From an uncultured Moraxella sp. (GTDB lineage Bacteria > Pseudomonadota > Gammaproteobacteria > Pseudomonadales > Moraxellaceae), in contig CALJUC010000037.1 of NCBI GenBank assembly GCA_937975585.1, forward strand, positions 1-49,068: a DNA stretch of 49,068 bases. The letters are read 5' to 3'. This document shows positions 17,235 through 25,005 of the stretch, in pieces. A model generated the notes under the pieces. It worked only from the letters and a program-made list of their open reading frames with translations. It had not been told where the DNA came from and made no database searches. Position 1 is the stretch's first letter; each line of letters starts with the position of its first letter. The position numbers were made by a program, and so were the translations under genes.

Positions 17235-18140
17235 ATGGATTTTGACTTTAATCTCATACTTGTACCAGCGACGCTGATTTTAGGTGCGATTTGGTTGCTT
17301 GATAAATTGGTGTTGAAGCAGCGAAAGACCCAAGGCCTAGAAAAATCAAGCGCGCCAGTACGTTGGGCGTATGACTTTTTCCCGATTTTGGCTGTGGTGT
17401 TGGTGGTACGCTCATTTTTGGTTGAGCCATTTAACATCCCATCCTCTTCGATGGTGCCAACGCTCTATACAGGCGATTTTATCGCGGTTAATAAGTACGC
17501 CTATGGTATCCGTTTACCGCTTGTGAATGCCAAAGTCATTGATGTGGGTTCGCCACAACGTGGTGACGTGGCGGTATTTCGCTACCCAGAAAACCCAAAG
17601 ATTTATTATATCAAGCGCGTGATTGGGGTAGGCGGCGACACGGTGAGTTTTAATAACGGCCAACTGCGTGTGAATGGTCAACCGATTGCCACCACGCCGG
17701 TGGACTTTACGCCTGACCCGAATATGACGGCACAGCTTTATCCTGCTGGTAAAACTGAAATGGGGCAGTCATTGACACCCCAAGAGGCGGCACAATTGGG
17801 GATAACCGAAGAACAAACCGCGCAGTACGTACAAGAATCCCCAAGCGCTGAGCATACGCACACGGTACGTTATTTGGGTGATAAAGTTTGGTACCAGTAT
17901 GCGAGTTTTTTACAGCAAGCTGACCCGCAAATCAACACAAGCCAAGGCAAACAATGGCAAGTTACCGTACCCCAAGGGCAGTATTTTGTGATGGGTGACA
18001 ACCGTGACCGCAGTGCCGATAGCCGTTTTTGGGGGTTTGTGCCTGATGAGAACCTAGCCGGTAAAGCCGTGTATGTGTGGATGCACAAACCGGGTGGTTT
18101 GACCATGCCATCGTTCGCACGTAATGGCGCGATTCATTGA
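17235..18140 (+). CDS. lepB: Signal peptidase I
   Basis: Inner-membrane serine protease that removes signal peptides from exported preproteins. Two N-terminal membrane segments (about residues 5-22 and 46-64) flank a basic loop. Box B is FNIPSSSMVPTL with the catalytic Ser72. The lysine base Lys127 lies in YIKRVIGVGGD, and box E is GDNRDRSADSRFWG. At 301 residues it is of usual gammaproteobacterial size, with an insert of about 55 residues in the periplasmic domain. It is co-transcribed with lepA upstream. Confidence 0.97.
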   Translation: MDFDFNLILVPATLILGAIWLLDKLVLKQRKTQGLEKSSAPVRWAYDFFPILAVVLVVRSFLVEPFNIPSSSMVPTLYTGDFIAVNKYAYGIRLPLVNAKVIDVGSPQRGDVAVFRYPENPKIYYIKRVIGVGGDTVSFNNGQLRVNGQPIATTPVDFTPDPNMTAQLYPAGKTEMGQSLTPQEAAQLGITEEQTAQYVQESPSAEHTHTVRYLGDKVWYQYASFLQQADPQINTSQGKQWQVTVPQGQYFVMGDNRDRSADSRFWGFVPDENLAGKAVYVWMHKPGGLTMPSFARNGAIH

Positions 18141-18233
18141 TTTTGATTGATGAATATTGATAAATTGACTCAATCAGCATAGCACATCCGCAGGTGCTTA
18201 CGATATTAACGATCCATCGATGGGAGACCTAAT

Positions 18234-18626
18234 ATGAATTTACCCAGTCAACAACGCGGCATGAGTGTCACCATGATGATGGTGGTGATTATGTTAGTTG
18301 TTGTGTGTGCCAAACTTGGACTTGCCATCATTCCTGCACAAGTGGGACATTATCAGCTAAAAAAATCGTTGGCATTTGAGCTTAAAAAAGCCAATGACAA
18401 TAAAGAATCACCGAAAGATTTTATTAGTAATGTCGCCCAGCAATGGAACATCAATGGTTTTGACCAAAAGCCAGAAGATGTTATTACCATTACAGACAAT
18501 GTGCCAGGTGCTTTATCTATTAACCTAAAGTACGAACAGGCGAACAACTTTTTTGGTAATGTCGATATTCTTAATCGCTTTGATGATACGATTACCGCAG
18601 AAGATGCTAAAGTTGCCACCCCTTAA
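18234..18626 (+). CDS. DUF4845 domain-containing membrane protein
   Basis: A 130-residue protein with a short cytoplasmic N-terminus (QQRGMSV), one membrane segment at about residues 12-32, and a small extracytoplasmic domain. The sequence and the position between lepB and rnc match DUF4845 proteins, which occupy this slot in Pseudomonas and Acinetobacter relatives. The function is unknown; the position next to signal peptidase suggests an envelope role but proves nothing. GGGAGACC lies before the ATG. Confidence 0.88.
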   Translation: MNLPSQQRGMSVTMMMVVIMLVVVCAKLGLAIIPAQVGHYQLKKSLAFELKKANDNKESPKDFISNVAQQWNINGFDQKPEDVITITDNVPGALSINLKYEQANNFFGNVDILNRFDDTITAEDAKVATP

Positions 18627-18662
18627 TTACCCCATTTTTACTAACCAAATTACGATAACTGA

Positions 18663-19430
18663 ATGACGGATTTCCCGACCATACCTGCGTTTGACCTAAA
18701 AAAACTGCCACCCCAAACCCGGCAGTTAACCGCTTTGTTCTATCAAATGGGTTATCACTTTACCAATATCAATCTACCGATATTGGCATTGACCCATCGC
18801 TCGTTTGATAGTGAATATAATTATGAGCGTTTGGAGTTTTTGGGTGATGCGCTACTGGGTGTGGTGATTGCTGAAGCGTTATTTTTGCGTCATCCTGAGT
18901 TCGATGAGGGTCGGCTGACGCGCATGCGAGCAAGCTTGGTGCGAGAGGCGACCTTGGTGATTATCGCCAAGCAGCTTAAGTTGTCAGACTATCTGATTTT
19001 GGGCGTGGGCGAGCGCAAGGGTGGTGGGCGCCAACGCGCATCGATTTTGGCAGATAGTGTTGAAGCGTTGATTGGGGCGATTTATCTGGATAGCGGTAGC
19101 TTTGATACCGTCAAGCAGTGCGTGCTCAACTGGTTTAGTGATTTGTTTGAGCAAGTGCAAGAGCAAAAAGTGCTAAAAGACGCCAAAAGCCGCCTGCAAG
19201 AATTATTACAGGCGCATCAACTTCCCTTACCACGTTATACCCTGATTGATACTGAGGGTAATGCCCCGCATCAAATATTTACCGTGAGCTGTGATGTATC
19301 ACTCAACCTTGCCGACCCCGCAAGTTTAGAGCAAGTCGTTGCCCAAGGCGAAAGTCGACGTATCGCAGAGCAACGCGGTGCTGAGCAAATGCTACAATGC
19401 ATTAGCGAAAAACTGCCGCCGCTACGCTGA
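18663..19430 (+). CDS. rnc: Ribonuclease III
   Basis: Double-strand-specific endoribonuclease for rRNA and mRNA processing. The signature YERLEFLGDALLG near residue 60 carries the catalytic acidic residues, with a second acidic site in LADSVEALIGAIYLD. The C-terminal double-stranded RNA-binding domain covers about residues 175-250 (DAKSRLQELLQAHQLPLP; EQRGAEQMLQ). At 255 residues there is an N-terminal extension of about 25 residues compared with E. coli. era follows after about 175 bp. Confidence 0.97.
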   Translation: MTDFPTIPAFDLKKLPPQTRQLTALFYQMGYHFTNINLPILALTHRSFDSEYNYERLEFLGDALLGVVIAEALFLRHPEFDEGRLTRMRASLVREATLVIIAKQLKLSDYLILGVGERKGGGRQRASILADSVEALIGAIYLDSGSFDTVKQCVLNWFSDLFEQVQEQKVLKDAKSRLQELLQAHQLPLPRYTLIDTEGNAPHQIFTVSCDVSLNLADPASLEQVVAQGESRRIAEQRGAEQMLQCISEKLPPLR

Positions 19431-19606
19431 TGGTCTTTTATTACACCTACACCTTCCATAATCAATGCCAAGAATTGTAACCCTTGCATTGAAAGCCATT
19501 GGCAAACCGCCTATACTTTTAGCTAATTTCTACATTTATTTATCCATTTTTTCTGATTAATAAAGTTGTCCCGTGTGATAAAGCGGGTCTAACTTGGAAT
19601 TTATTT

Positions 19607-20647
19607 ATGACCCAATCGTCAAACCCTGATATCGAACTTGATCACGCTAACACGCAATCAACCGATAGCAACCAAGACCTCATTGCCCAGTTTTTTAATG
19701 CTGAGGACGAAGCAGCGCCAGAACGTGCCGAAGATTTTCGTACTGGCTATGTGGCGATTGTTGGCCGTCCGAACGTTGGTAAATCAACCTTGATGAACCA
19801 CGTGCTTGGGCAAAAACTCTCGATTACCTCGCGTAAACCCCAAACCACACGTCATCGTATCATGGGCATTTATACCGATCATGAGATGCAAGCGATTTTT
19901 GTGGACACCCCTGGTATTCATGGTAAAGAAGTGCGCGCGATTAATGAGCGCATGAACAAAGCGGCAACCTCTGCGTTGGTGGATGTCGATGCCGTGTTAT
20001 TTGTCGTTGATGGGCTAAAATGGGTCAGTGATGACGAATTAGTATTTGCCAAATTACAAAATCTATCAGTGCCAGTTATTGCCGTGGTCAATAAAAGCGA
20101 CACCATCAAAGACCAAGCGCAAATGTTTGGTGTGTTACAAAAACTGCATGACACCCAAGTATTTAGCGATATCGTGCCCGTGTCTGCCCTTCGCGGTCAC
20201 AACCTTGATGAGTTATTACATGTGATTGGCAAGTATTTACCAGTGGCAGAGCCGATTTTTGATGCCGAACAAGTTACTGACCGTTCAGAGCGCTTTTTGG
20301 CCAGTGAAATGATTCGTGAAAAAGTCATGCGTAGCTCAGGAGATGAGATTCCTTATGACTTGACTGTACAGATTGATACCTTCAAAGATGAGCCTGCGCA
20401 CCAAGACCCAAAAACTGGCAAATGGCGTAAAGCAGTGACCTTTATTGATGCGACAATTTTTGTCGAGCGTCAAGGTCAAAAAGCCATCGTTATCGGTGAT
20501 AAGGGCGAAAAAATTAAACAAATCGGTATCGAAGCGCGCCAAGATATGGAAGCCATGTTTGGCAAAAAAGTTATGTTGACGCTTTGGGTCAAAGTCAAAA
20601 AAGGCTGGTCAGATGATGACCGTGCATTGACGAGCCTAGGTTATTGA
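19607..20647 (+). CDS. era: GTPase Era
   Basis: Essential GTPase that binds the 3' end of 16S rRNA during 30S assembly. G1 is GRPNVGKS, the switch I region has KPQTTRHRIMG, G3 is DTPG, and G4 is NKSD. The C-terminal KH domain contains VIGDKGEKIKQIGIEAR and ends LWVKVKKGW. Length 346 exceeds the roughly 300 of E. coli because about 46 acidic, Asn/Gln/Asp-rich residues precede the GTPase domain. GGAATT is about 7 bp from the ATG. recO starts 9 bp after the stop. Confidence 0.97.
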   Translation: MTQSSNPDIELDHANTQSTDSNQDLIAQFFNAEDEAAPERAEDFRTGYVAIVGRPNVGKSTLMNHVLGQKLSITSRKPQTTRHRIMGIYTDHEMQAIFVDTPGIHGKEVRAINERMNKAATSALVDVDAVLFVVDGLKWVSDDELVFAKLQNLSVPVIAVVNKSDTIKDQAQMFGVLQKLHDTQVFSDIVPVSALRGHNLDELLHVIGKYLPVAEPIFDAEQVTDRSERFLASEMIREKVMRSSGDEIPYDLTVQIDTFKDEPAHQDPKTGKWRKAVTFIDATIFVERQGQKAIVIGDKGEKIKQIGIEARQDMEAMFGKKVMLTLWVKVKKGWSDDDRALTSLGY

Positions 20648-20656
20648 TGAACGCTT

Positions 20657-21460
20657 ATGCGTAATCAGGCATTAACCGGCTATGTTCTACACCAAGCTGC
20701 GTATGGCGAAAGTCGCAGCTTGATTTATTTGTTTAGTCAAGAATTCGGTATGATTCACGGTTTGGGTAAAAAGAACTTACCACTATTCATGCCGATATCG
20801 CTGTTTGCCAATGGTAAGAAATCACTCAAAACCTTTAGCCAAAGTCAAATTGGTGCGGGAATGAATGCCTGCTTCAACACCTTAACGGGGCAGGGATTAT
20901 TTGCAGGCTTATACCTCAATGAGGTTTTGGTAAAACTACTACCCATTGAGCAGCCAATGCCATTGATTTGGGACAGTTATCAAAACACGATTCAGCAAAT
21001 TGCGACTATATTTACCAAGACTGTGCTTCACAACGCTATAAACAACGATCCGTTGCCCAAACCGCCAGATGATTTGAGCCTACTTAAATTCTTGCTGCGC
21101 CAGTTTGAACACCAATTATTTGATGAATTGGGTTATGGTATTGACTTACATCACGATAGTGTCGGTGACCCTTTAGTATCTACCCAAGCCTATCGCTATC
21201 GGTTGCAACAAGGTTTCGTTCCCATTGCCAGTGAAGACCTTGACCGTCACAGTATAACGGGTCAAATGATTGAACAGTGGCAACAATGGCTAACCACACC
21301 CTTGCAATTCATCAACGACTATCAACAACAACCCACACCAACCAAAGCCCTACTTAATCAAATCAGCCACAGTTATCGGATGGTCATTGATGATTTGTTA
21401 GATTATCAGACATTACAAAGCCGTGAACTGTGGCGCCAACTTAATCAATTATCCATCTAG
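20657..21460 (+). CDS. recO: DNA repair protein RecO
   Basis: Mediator protein that, with RecR, loads RecA onto SSB-coated DNA. The N-terminal OB fold starts ALTGYVLHQAAYGESRSLIY and includes GMIHGLGKK. The middle is helical (GLYLNEVLVKLLP), followed by a divergent C-terminus. The zinc-binding cysteines found in some RecO proteins are absent, as in many gammaproteobacteria. The length of 267 and position directly after era and before pdxJ support the call. Confidence 0.9.
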   Translation: MRNQALTGYVLHQAAYGESRSLIYLFSQEFGMIHGLGKKNLPLFMPISLFANGKKSLKTFSQSQIGAGMNACFNTLTGQGLFAGLYLNEVLVKLLPIEQPMPLIWDSYQNTIQQIATIFTKTVLHNAINNDPLPKPPDDLSLLKFLLRQFEHQLFDELGYGIDLHHDSVGDPLVSTQAYRYRLQQGFVPIASEDLDRHSITGQMIEQWQQWLTTPLQFINDYQQQPTPTKALLNQISHSYRMVIDDLLDYQTLQSRELWRQLNQLSI

Positions 21461-21487
21461 AACGATATAGATAACAAAGGAACTGCC

Positions 21488-22222
21488 ATGCCATTACTCG
21501 GTGTTAATATTGACCACATTGCTACCTTACGCCAAGCTCGCGGTGTCGCTTATCCAGACCCAGTCGCCGGTGCATTGATTTGTGAAAAAGCCGGGGCAAC
21601 TGGCATTACCTTGCACTTGCGCGAAGATCGCCGCCATATCCAAGATGATGATGTGTATCGTTTGGCTGACGTCATGACCACCCGCATGAACCTTGAAATG
21701 GCCGTTACCGATGAGATGGTTGGTATTGCGTGTGAAGTAAAACCAGCTTGGGTGTGCTTGGTGCCAGAAAAGCGCCAAGAATTAACCACCGAAGGCGGAC
21801 TGGATGTAATGAGTCATGCAGAAAAGATCGCAGATGCGATTAATAAATTACACCAAGTGGGTACGCAAGTTTCCCTATTTATTGATCCAAATCCTGAGCA
21901 AATTGCCAAAAGTATTGAGCTTGGCGCCGATGCCATCGAAATCCATACCGGTGCTTATGCCGAACATTGGCTAGAAGGTGGTGAAGCAGCCGCTGCCCCT
22001 GAACTTGCGCGTATCAAGCAAGCCGTTGTCTATGCCAAGCAGCAACGCCCTGAATTACTGGTCAATGCCGGTCATGGTTTGACTCGGGAAAACGTGGCCG
22101 CGATTGCAACGATTGAAGGCATTCATGAATTGAATATCGGTCATGCTATTATTGCCGATAGTGTCTTTATGGGACTCGAAAATGCGGTAAAAGCCATGCA
22201 GCAAGCGTTTAACCCTGCCTAA
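21488..22222 (+). CDS. pdxJ: Pyridoxine 5'-phosphate synthase
   Basis: Condenses 1-deoxyxylulose 5-phosphate with aminoacetone phosphate to form pyridoxine 5'-phosphate (vitamin B6). The 244-residue TIM barrel opens LLGVNIDHIATLRQARG and contains ITLHLREDRRHIQDDDV, VCLVPEKRQELTTEGGLDV, SLFIDPNP, IEIHTGAYA, VNAGHGLTREN and ELNIGHAIIADSVF. All these match PdxJ. AAGGAACTGCC precedes the ATG. The recO-pdxJ order is the standard gammaproteobacterial one. Confidence 0.97.
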   Translation: MPLLGVNIDHIATLRQARGVAYPDPVAGALICEKAGATGITLHLREDRRHIQDDDVYRLADVMTTRMNLEMAVTDEMVGIACEVKPAWVCLVPEKRQELTTEGGLDVMSHAEKIADAINKLHQVGTQVSLFIDPNPEQIAKSIELGADAIEIHTGAYAEHWLEGGEAAAAPELARIKQAVVYAKQQRPELLVNAGHGLTRENVAAIATIEGIHELNIGHAIIADSVFMGLENAVKAMQQAFNPA

Positions 22223-22254
22223 TTCTCGCCGCCTTAACCAAATCGTGAATGAGG

Positions 22255-22845
22255 TTATGGACAGCCTGTGGCCTGTTCACGATTCGGAATAATCTTGACG
22301 ATGCCGGTCATATTAAAGCTGACTTTCAGCATATTAGCCGTATTACCATTAGTAGGGCAGTATTTGATATGGCCGATAAAACCAATCGGACGACCACTAT
22401 CGGGTTTTAGAATAATAACCCCACCAGCTATCCCAAGCACTGTCCTTAAATTACCATACTTCAAAGAGAGCTTACGGCTATTATTGAGCTTGTCTGTACC
22501 CGCATCATAGGCTTGATTGTCATTCATATCGATAAATTCTAATAAAGATTCACCACCTGTTAGCACGCACGTTTGATTGGCATTAGCCACGCATAGTGTA
22601 ATCGGTTTTTGATAGATTAACGCATCCTGCTTACCCGTAATGATAAAAGACTTTAACTCATTAGCGGTATTCGTCGCTTCTAACAGCTGCAATTGGGGTA
22701 TTAGATAAGCCCCGCCCATACCGCCGATAATAGCCATAATCGCAATCGTAATGAGCATCTCAATCAGGGTAAAGCCTAAAGCCTGTTGAGATAATGATGG
22801 GGTGACGCGTAGGTAAGTTACTGAGACAGTAGTAGAGTTCATCAT
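22255..22845 (-). CDS. GspH/FimT-family pseudopilin
   Basis: A 196-residue type IV pilin-like protein. A leader of about 23 residues ends in glycine, followed by the classic prepilin site G|FTLIEMLITIAIMAIIGG, which should be cut and methylated by prepilin peptidase; the same helix is the membrane anchor. The C-terminal part is a beta-rich GspH/FimT-type domain with cysteines in VANANQTC, IKYCPTNGN and the terminal TGCP. The chosen ATG at 22845 has AAAGG about 8 bp upstream; a TTG at 22866 extends the frame. No other pil, fim or gsp genes are close, so it may be a minor pilin acting with a machine encoded elsewhere. Confidence 0.85.
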   Translation of the reverse strand: MMNSTTVSVTYLRVTPSLSQQALGFTLIEMLITIAIMAIIGGMGGAYLIPQLQLLEATNTANELKSFIITGKQDALIYQKPITLCVANANQTCVLTGGESLLEFIDMNDNQAYDAGTDKLNNSRKLSLKYGNLRTVLGIAGGVIILKPDSGRPIGFIGHIKYCPTNGNTANMLKVSFNMTGIVKIIPNREQATGCP

Positions 22846-23428
22846 AAAACTTACCTTTAATGACAAAATTGGTAAAAAATTATCGAATTATACGATCTTA
22901 GAAATCTGTGAGAAAAGGCACAAAAAGCCTACATTAGGTTATATCAGTTGCCCAGAAAGATACCTAGAATAAAATATATTATAGAACAAAAGTTTTGTAT
23001 ATTAAAATTAATGTAGTTTTTGGTGACAAAAACTCGCCAGTATATGGCAAAGATTGACAAACTATATTAAAATCTGTGCGATAGCGAATATTTTAGTTGT
23101 ATTTAGATAGATTGTCATCGTAGGTTATGAATAGCAAGGCCTGATGCTATCGGATTTGGGCAAAGTTAATAGTTAATTAGTACCAAATTAATGGCTTGTT
23201 TTGTATTTAGATAACATATTGTGATAATCGTGTAATAATGTGTAGCAAAGCGAAAAAAACGGTTGTCATCTGATTTTTAACACGTTAAGCTATCGTTAAG
23301 AACACGCATTAACTTGTTCACTTTTGTATAAACGAGCATTGCTGGCGTTGATGTATTAAGTAACAATTGATGTTAATTAGATGGTTAAACTAGAATTGCG
23401 AACTTAGATAATCCTTTGGAGGACTTCC
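22846..23428. other. 583-bp AT-rich leader between the pseudopilin gene and ompA
   Basis: No credible coding frame. It contains an exact 13-bp direct repeat, TTGTATTTAGATA, at 23097-23109 and 23201-23213. It also has a perfect TTGACA at 23054-23059 that lacks a good -10 at normal spacing, and a TATAAA at 23327-23332 near the gene. The region presumably controls the strongly expressed porin-like gene downstream, which has a near-perfect GGAGG ribosome site at 23418-23422. Confidence 0.5.
22887..22915 (-). promoter_or_regulatory. Candidate promoter of the pseudopilin gene
   Basis: On the minus strand a perfect TATAAT is at 22892-22887, about 40 bp before the ATG. The -35 position 17 bp upstream is poor (TTTCTC). 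Position and -10 quality support it; the weak -35 lowers confidence. Confidence 0.35.
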
Positions 23429-24760
23429 ATGAAATTAAATAAAATTGCTCTTGCAATCGTTGCTGCGGCAACTATGCCAGTTGTGGCAAATGCCGGTGTT
23501 ACTATCACCCCATTAATCTTAGGTTACCACGTTGCTGAAAGCATTGAAGACACTGCTGACAAACAACGCGAAGTACTACGTACTGGTAAAAACCTTTATG
23601 TAAATAAAGATGGTAATTTTATTGATGATGCAAACGGTGCTCTTCCAGGTAATGGTCACCCAGATAATGGTGGTGTTGCGCTAGAAGACGGTCTATACAC
23701 GGGTGCGGGTATCGGTATCGAATTGACCCCAACTATCGCACTTGAATTAGAATACGGTGAAACTTCTGTAAACGCTGAAGCAAGTGAAGAATCAGCACAA
23801 GCTGGTGTAAACCGCTTTGACGCAAAACAAAAAATGTACTCAGGTAACTTCACTATCGGTACCGAAACGTTCACTGGCTACACCAACAGCCCATTCAAAC
23901 CATACATTTTAATCGGTGCCGGTGTATCTGATATCTCTGTTGAAAACCGTGAAGCAATCACTGCTACTAACGGTGGTGGTGCTACTTCACAAACTGGTTT
24001 AGTGAATCCACCAGCCGGTTCAGAAGTTGCAGAGTCTAAAGACACTATTGGTAACTTGGGTCTAGGTGCTTACTACCGTATCAACGACGCATTGAGCCTA
24101 CGTGGTGAAGCCCGTGCTATCCACAACTTCGACAACAACTGGTGGGAAGGTATGGCGTTGGCAGGTCTAAACGTTGTACTAGGTGGTCACTTAGCACCAG
24201 CTACCCCAGTAGTTGAACCAACCCCAGTTGCACCAGTTGTTGTAACTGACGGTGATGACGACCAAGACGGCGTATTGAACAGTGTTGACCAATGCCCAGG
24301 CACACCATTAAATGTAGTTGTTGACGCGAACGGCTGTCCAGTTCAAGTTAACATGGATGACGCATTGCGTATGGAATTGCGTGTATTCTTTGACACTGAC
24401 AAAGCTGTCATCAAAGATCAGTACAAACCAGAAATCCAAAAAGTTGCTGAAAAAATGAATGAATATCCAAATTCAACAGCTTCAATTGAAGGTCACGCAT
24501 CACGTATCAACGCACGTAGTAGCGCTGCTTACAACCAACGCTTGTCAGAAGCTCGTGCAAACGCGGTTAAATCAATGTTGGTTAACCAATTTGGTATCGC
24601 ACCGACTCGTATCAGCACTGTAGGTTACGGCTTCACTCGCCCAATCGCAGACAATAACACTGCTGAAGGTCGTGCAATGAACCAACGTGTATTTGCTATC
24701 ATCACTGGTAACAAAGCATCGACTACTGTTCAAACTAAAGACATGAACGTAACTCCATAA
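23429..24760 (+). CDS. OmpA-family outer-membrane protein (OmpCD-like)
   Basis: A 443-residue outer-membrane protein. A signal peptide of about 22 residues ends VANA, then an eight-strand-type beta-barrel (about 23-255) and a Pro/Val-rich hinge. One thrombospondin type 3-like calcium repeat follows (DGDDDQDGVLNSVDQCPG) with two cysteines. The C-terminal OmpA domain is at about 310-430 (LRVFFDTDKAVI; YNQRLSEARANAVKSML; GRAMNQRVFAIITG). The overall layout resembles Moraxella OmpCD and Acinetobacter OmpA. Within the peptidoglycan-binding loop the usual GHTD reads GHAS (residues 355-358), while the conserved arginine (Arg376) is kept. Codon use is strongly biased, consistent with high expression. 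GGAGG precedes the ATG, and a strong terminator follows. Confidence 0.93.
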   Translation: MKLNKIALAIVAAATMPVVANAGVTITPLILGYHVAESIEDTADKQREVLRTGKNLYVNKDGNFIDDANGALPGNGHPDNGGVALEDGLYTGAGIGIELTPTIALELEYGETSVNAEASEESAQAGVNRFDAKQKMYSGNFTIGTETFTGYTNSPFKPYILIGAGVSDISVENREAITATNGGGATSQTGLVNPPAGSEVAESKDTIGNLGLGAYYRINDALSLRGEARAIHNFDNNWWEGMALAGLNVVLGGHLAPATPVVEPTPVAPVVVTDGDDDQDGVLNSVDQCPGTPLNVVVDANGCPVQVNMDDALRMELRVFFDTDKAVIKDQYKPEIQKVAEKMNEYPNSTASIEGHASRINARSSAAYNQRLSEARANAVKSMLVNQFGIAPTRISTVGYGFTRPIADNNTAEGRAMNQRVFAIITGNKASTTVQTKDMNVTP

Positions 24761-24783
24761 TATCAGTGAGTTATCGGTCTTAT

Positions 24784-24813
24784 AAAAAAAGCTACCTTCG
24801 GGTAGCTTTTTTT
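24784..24813 (+). terminator. Strong terminator after ompA (UUCG loop)
   Basis: Seven As, GCTACC, a TTCG tetraloop, GGTAGC and seven Ts: a near-ideal intrinsic terminator that could work in both directions. Confidence 0.95.
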
Positions 24814-25005
24814 GGTTTTGTCGAGTCAGGGTGTTTAACAAACGAGGTCTTGCGGTTAGTGACGCTTAAGATGCACTAGCTACCGTTTATTCACTGGCAT
24901 GCTTACCTTACAATTTAATTCACCTTATCGTCATTATAATCGTGTTATACTACCCCGCGTTTTTTTATATTCTATTAGTTAGCCCCCATTAAGAGCTATT
25001 TTTTT

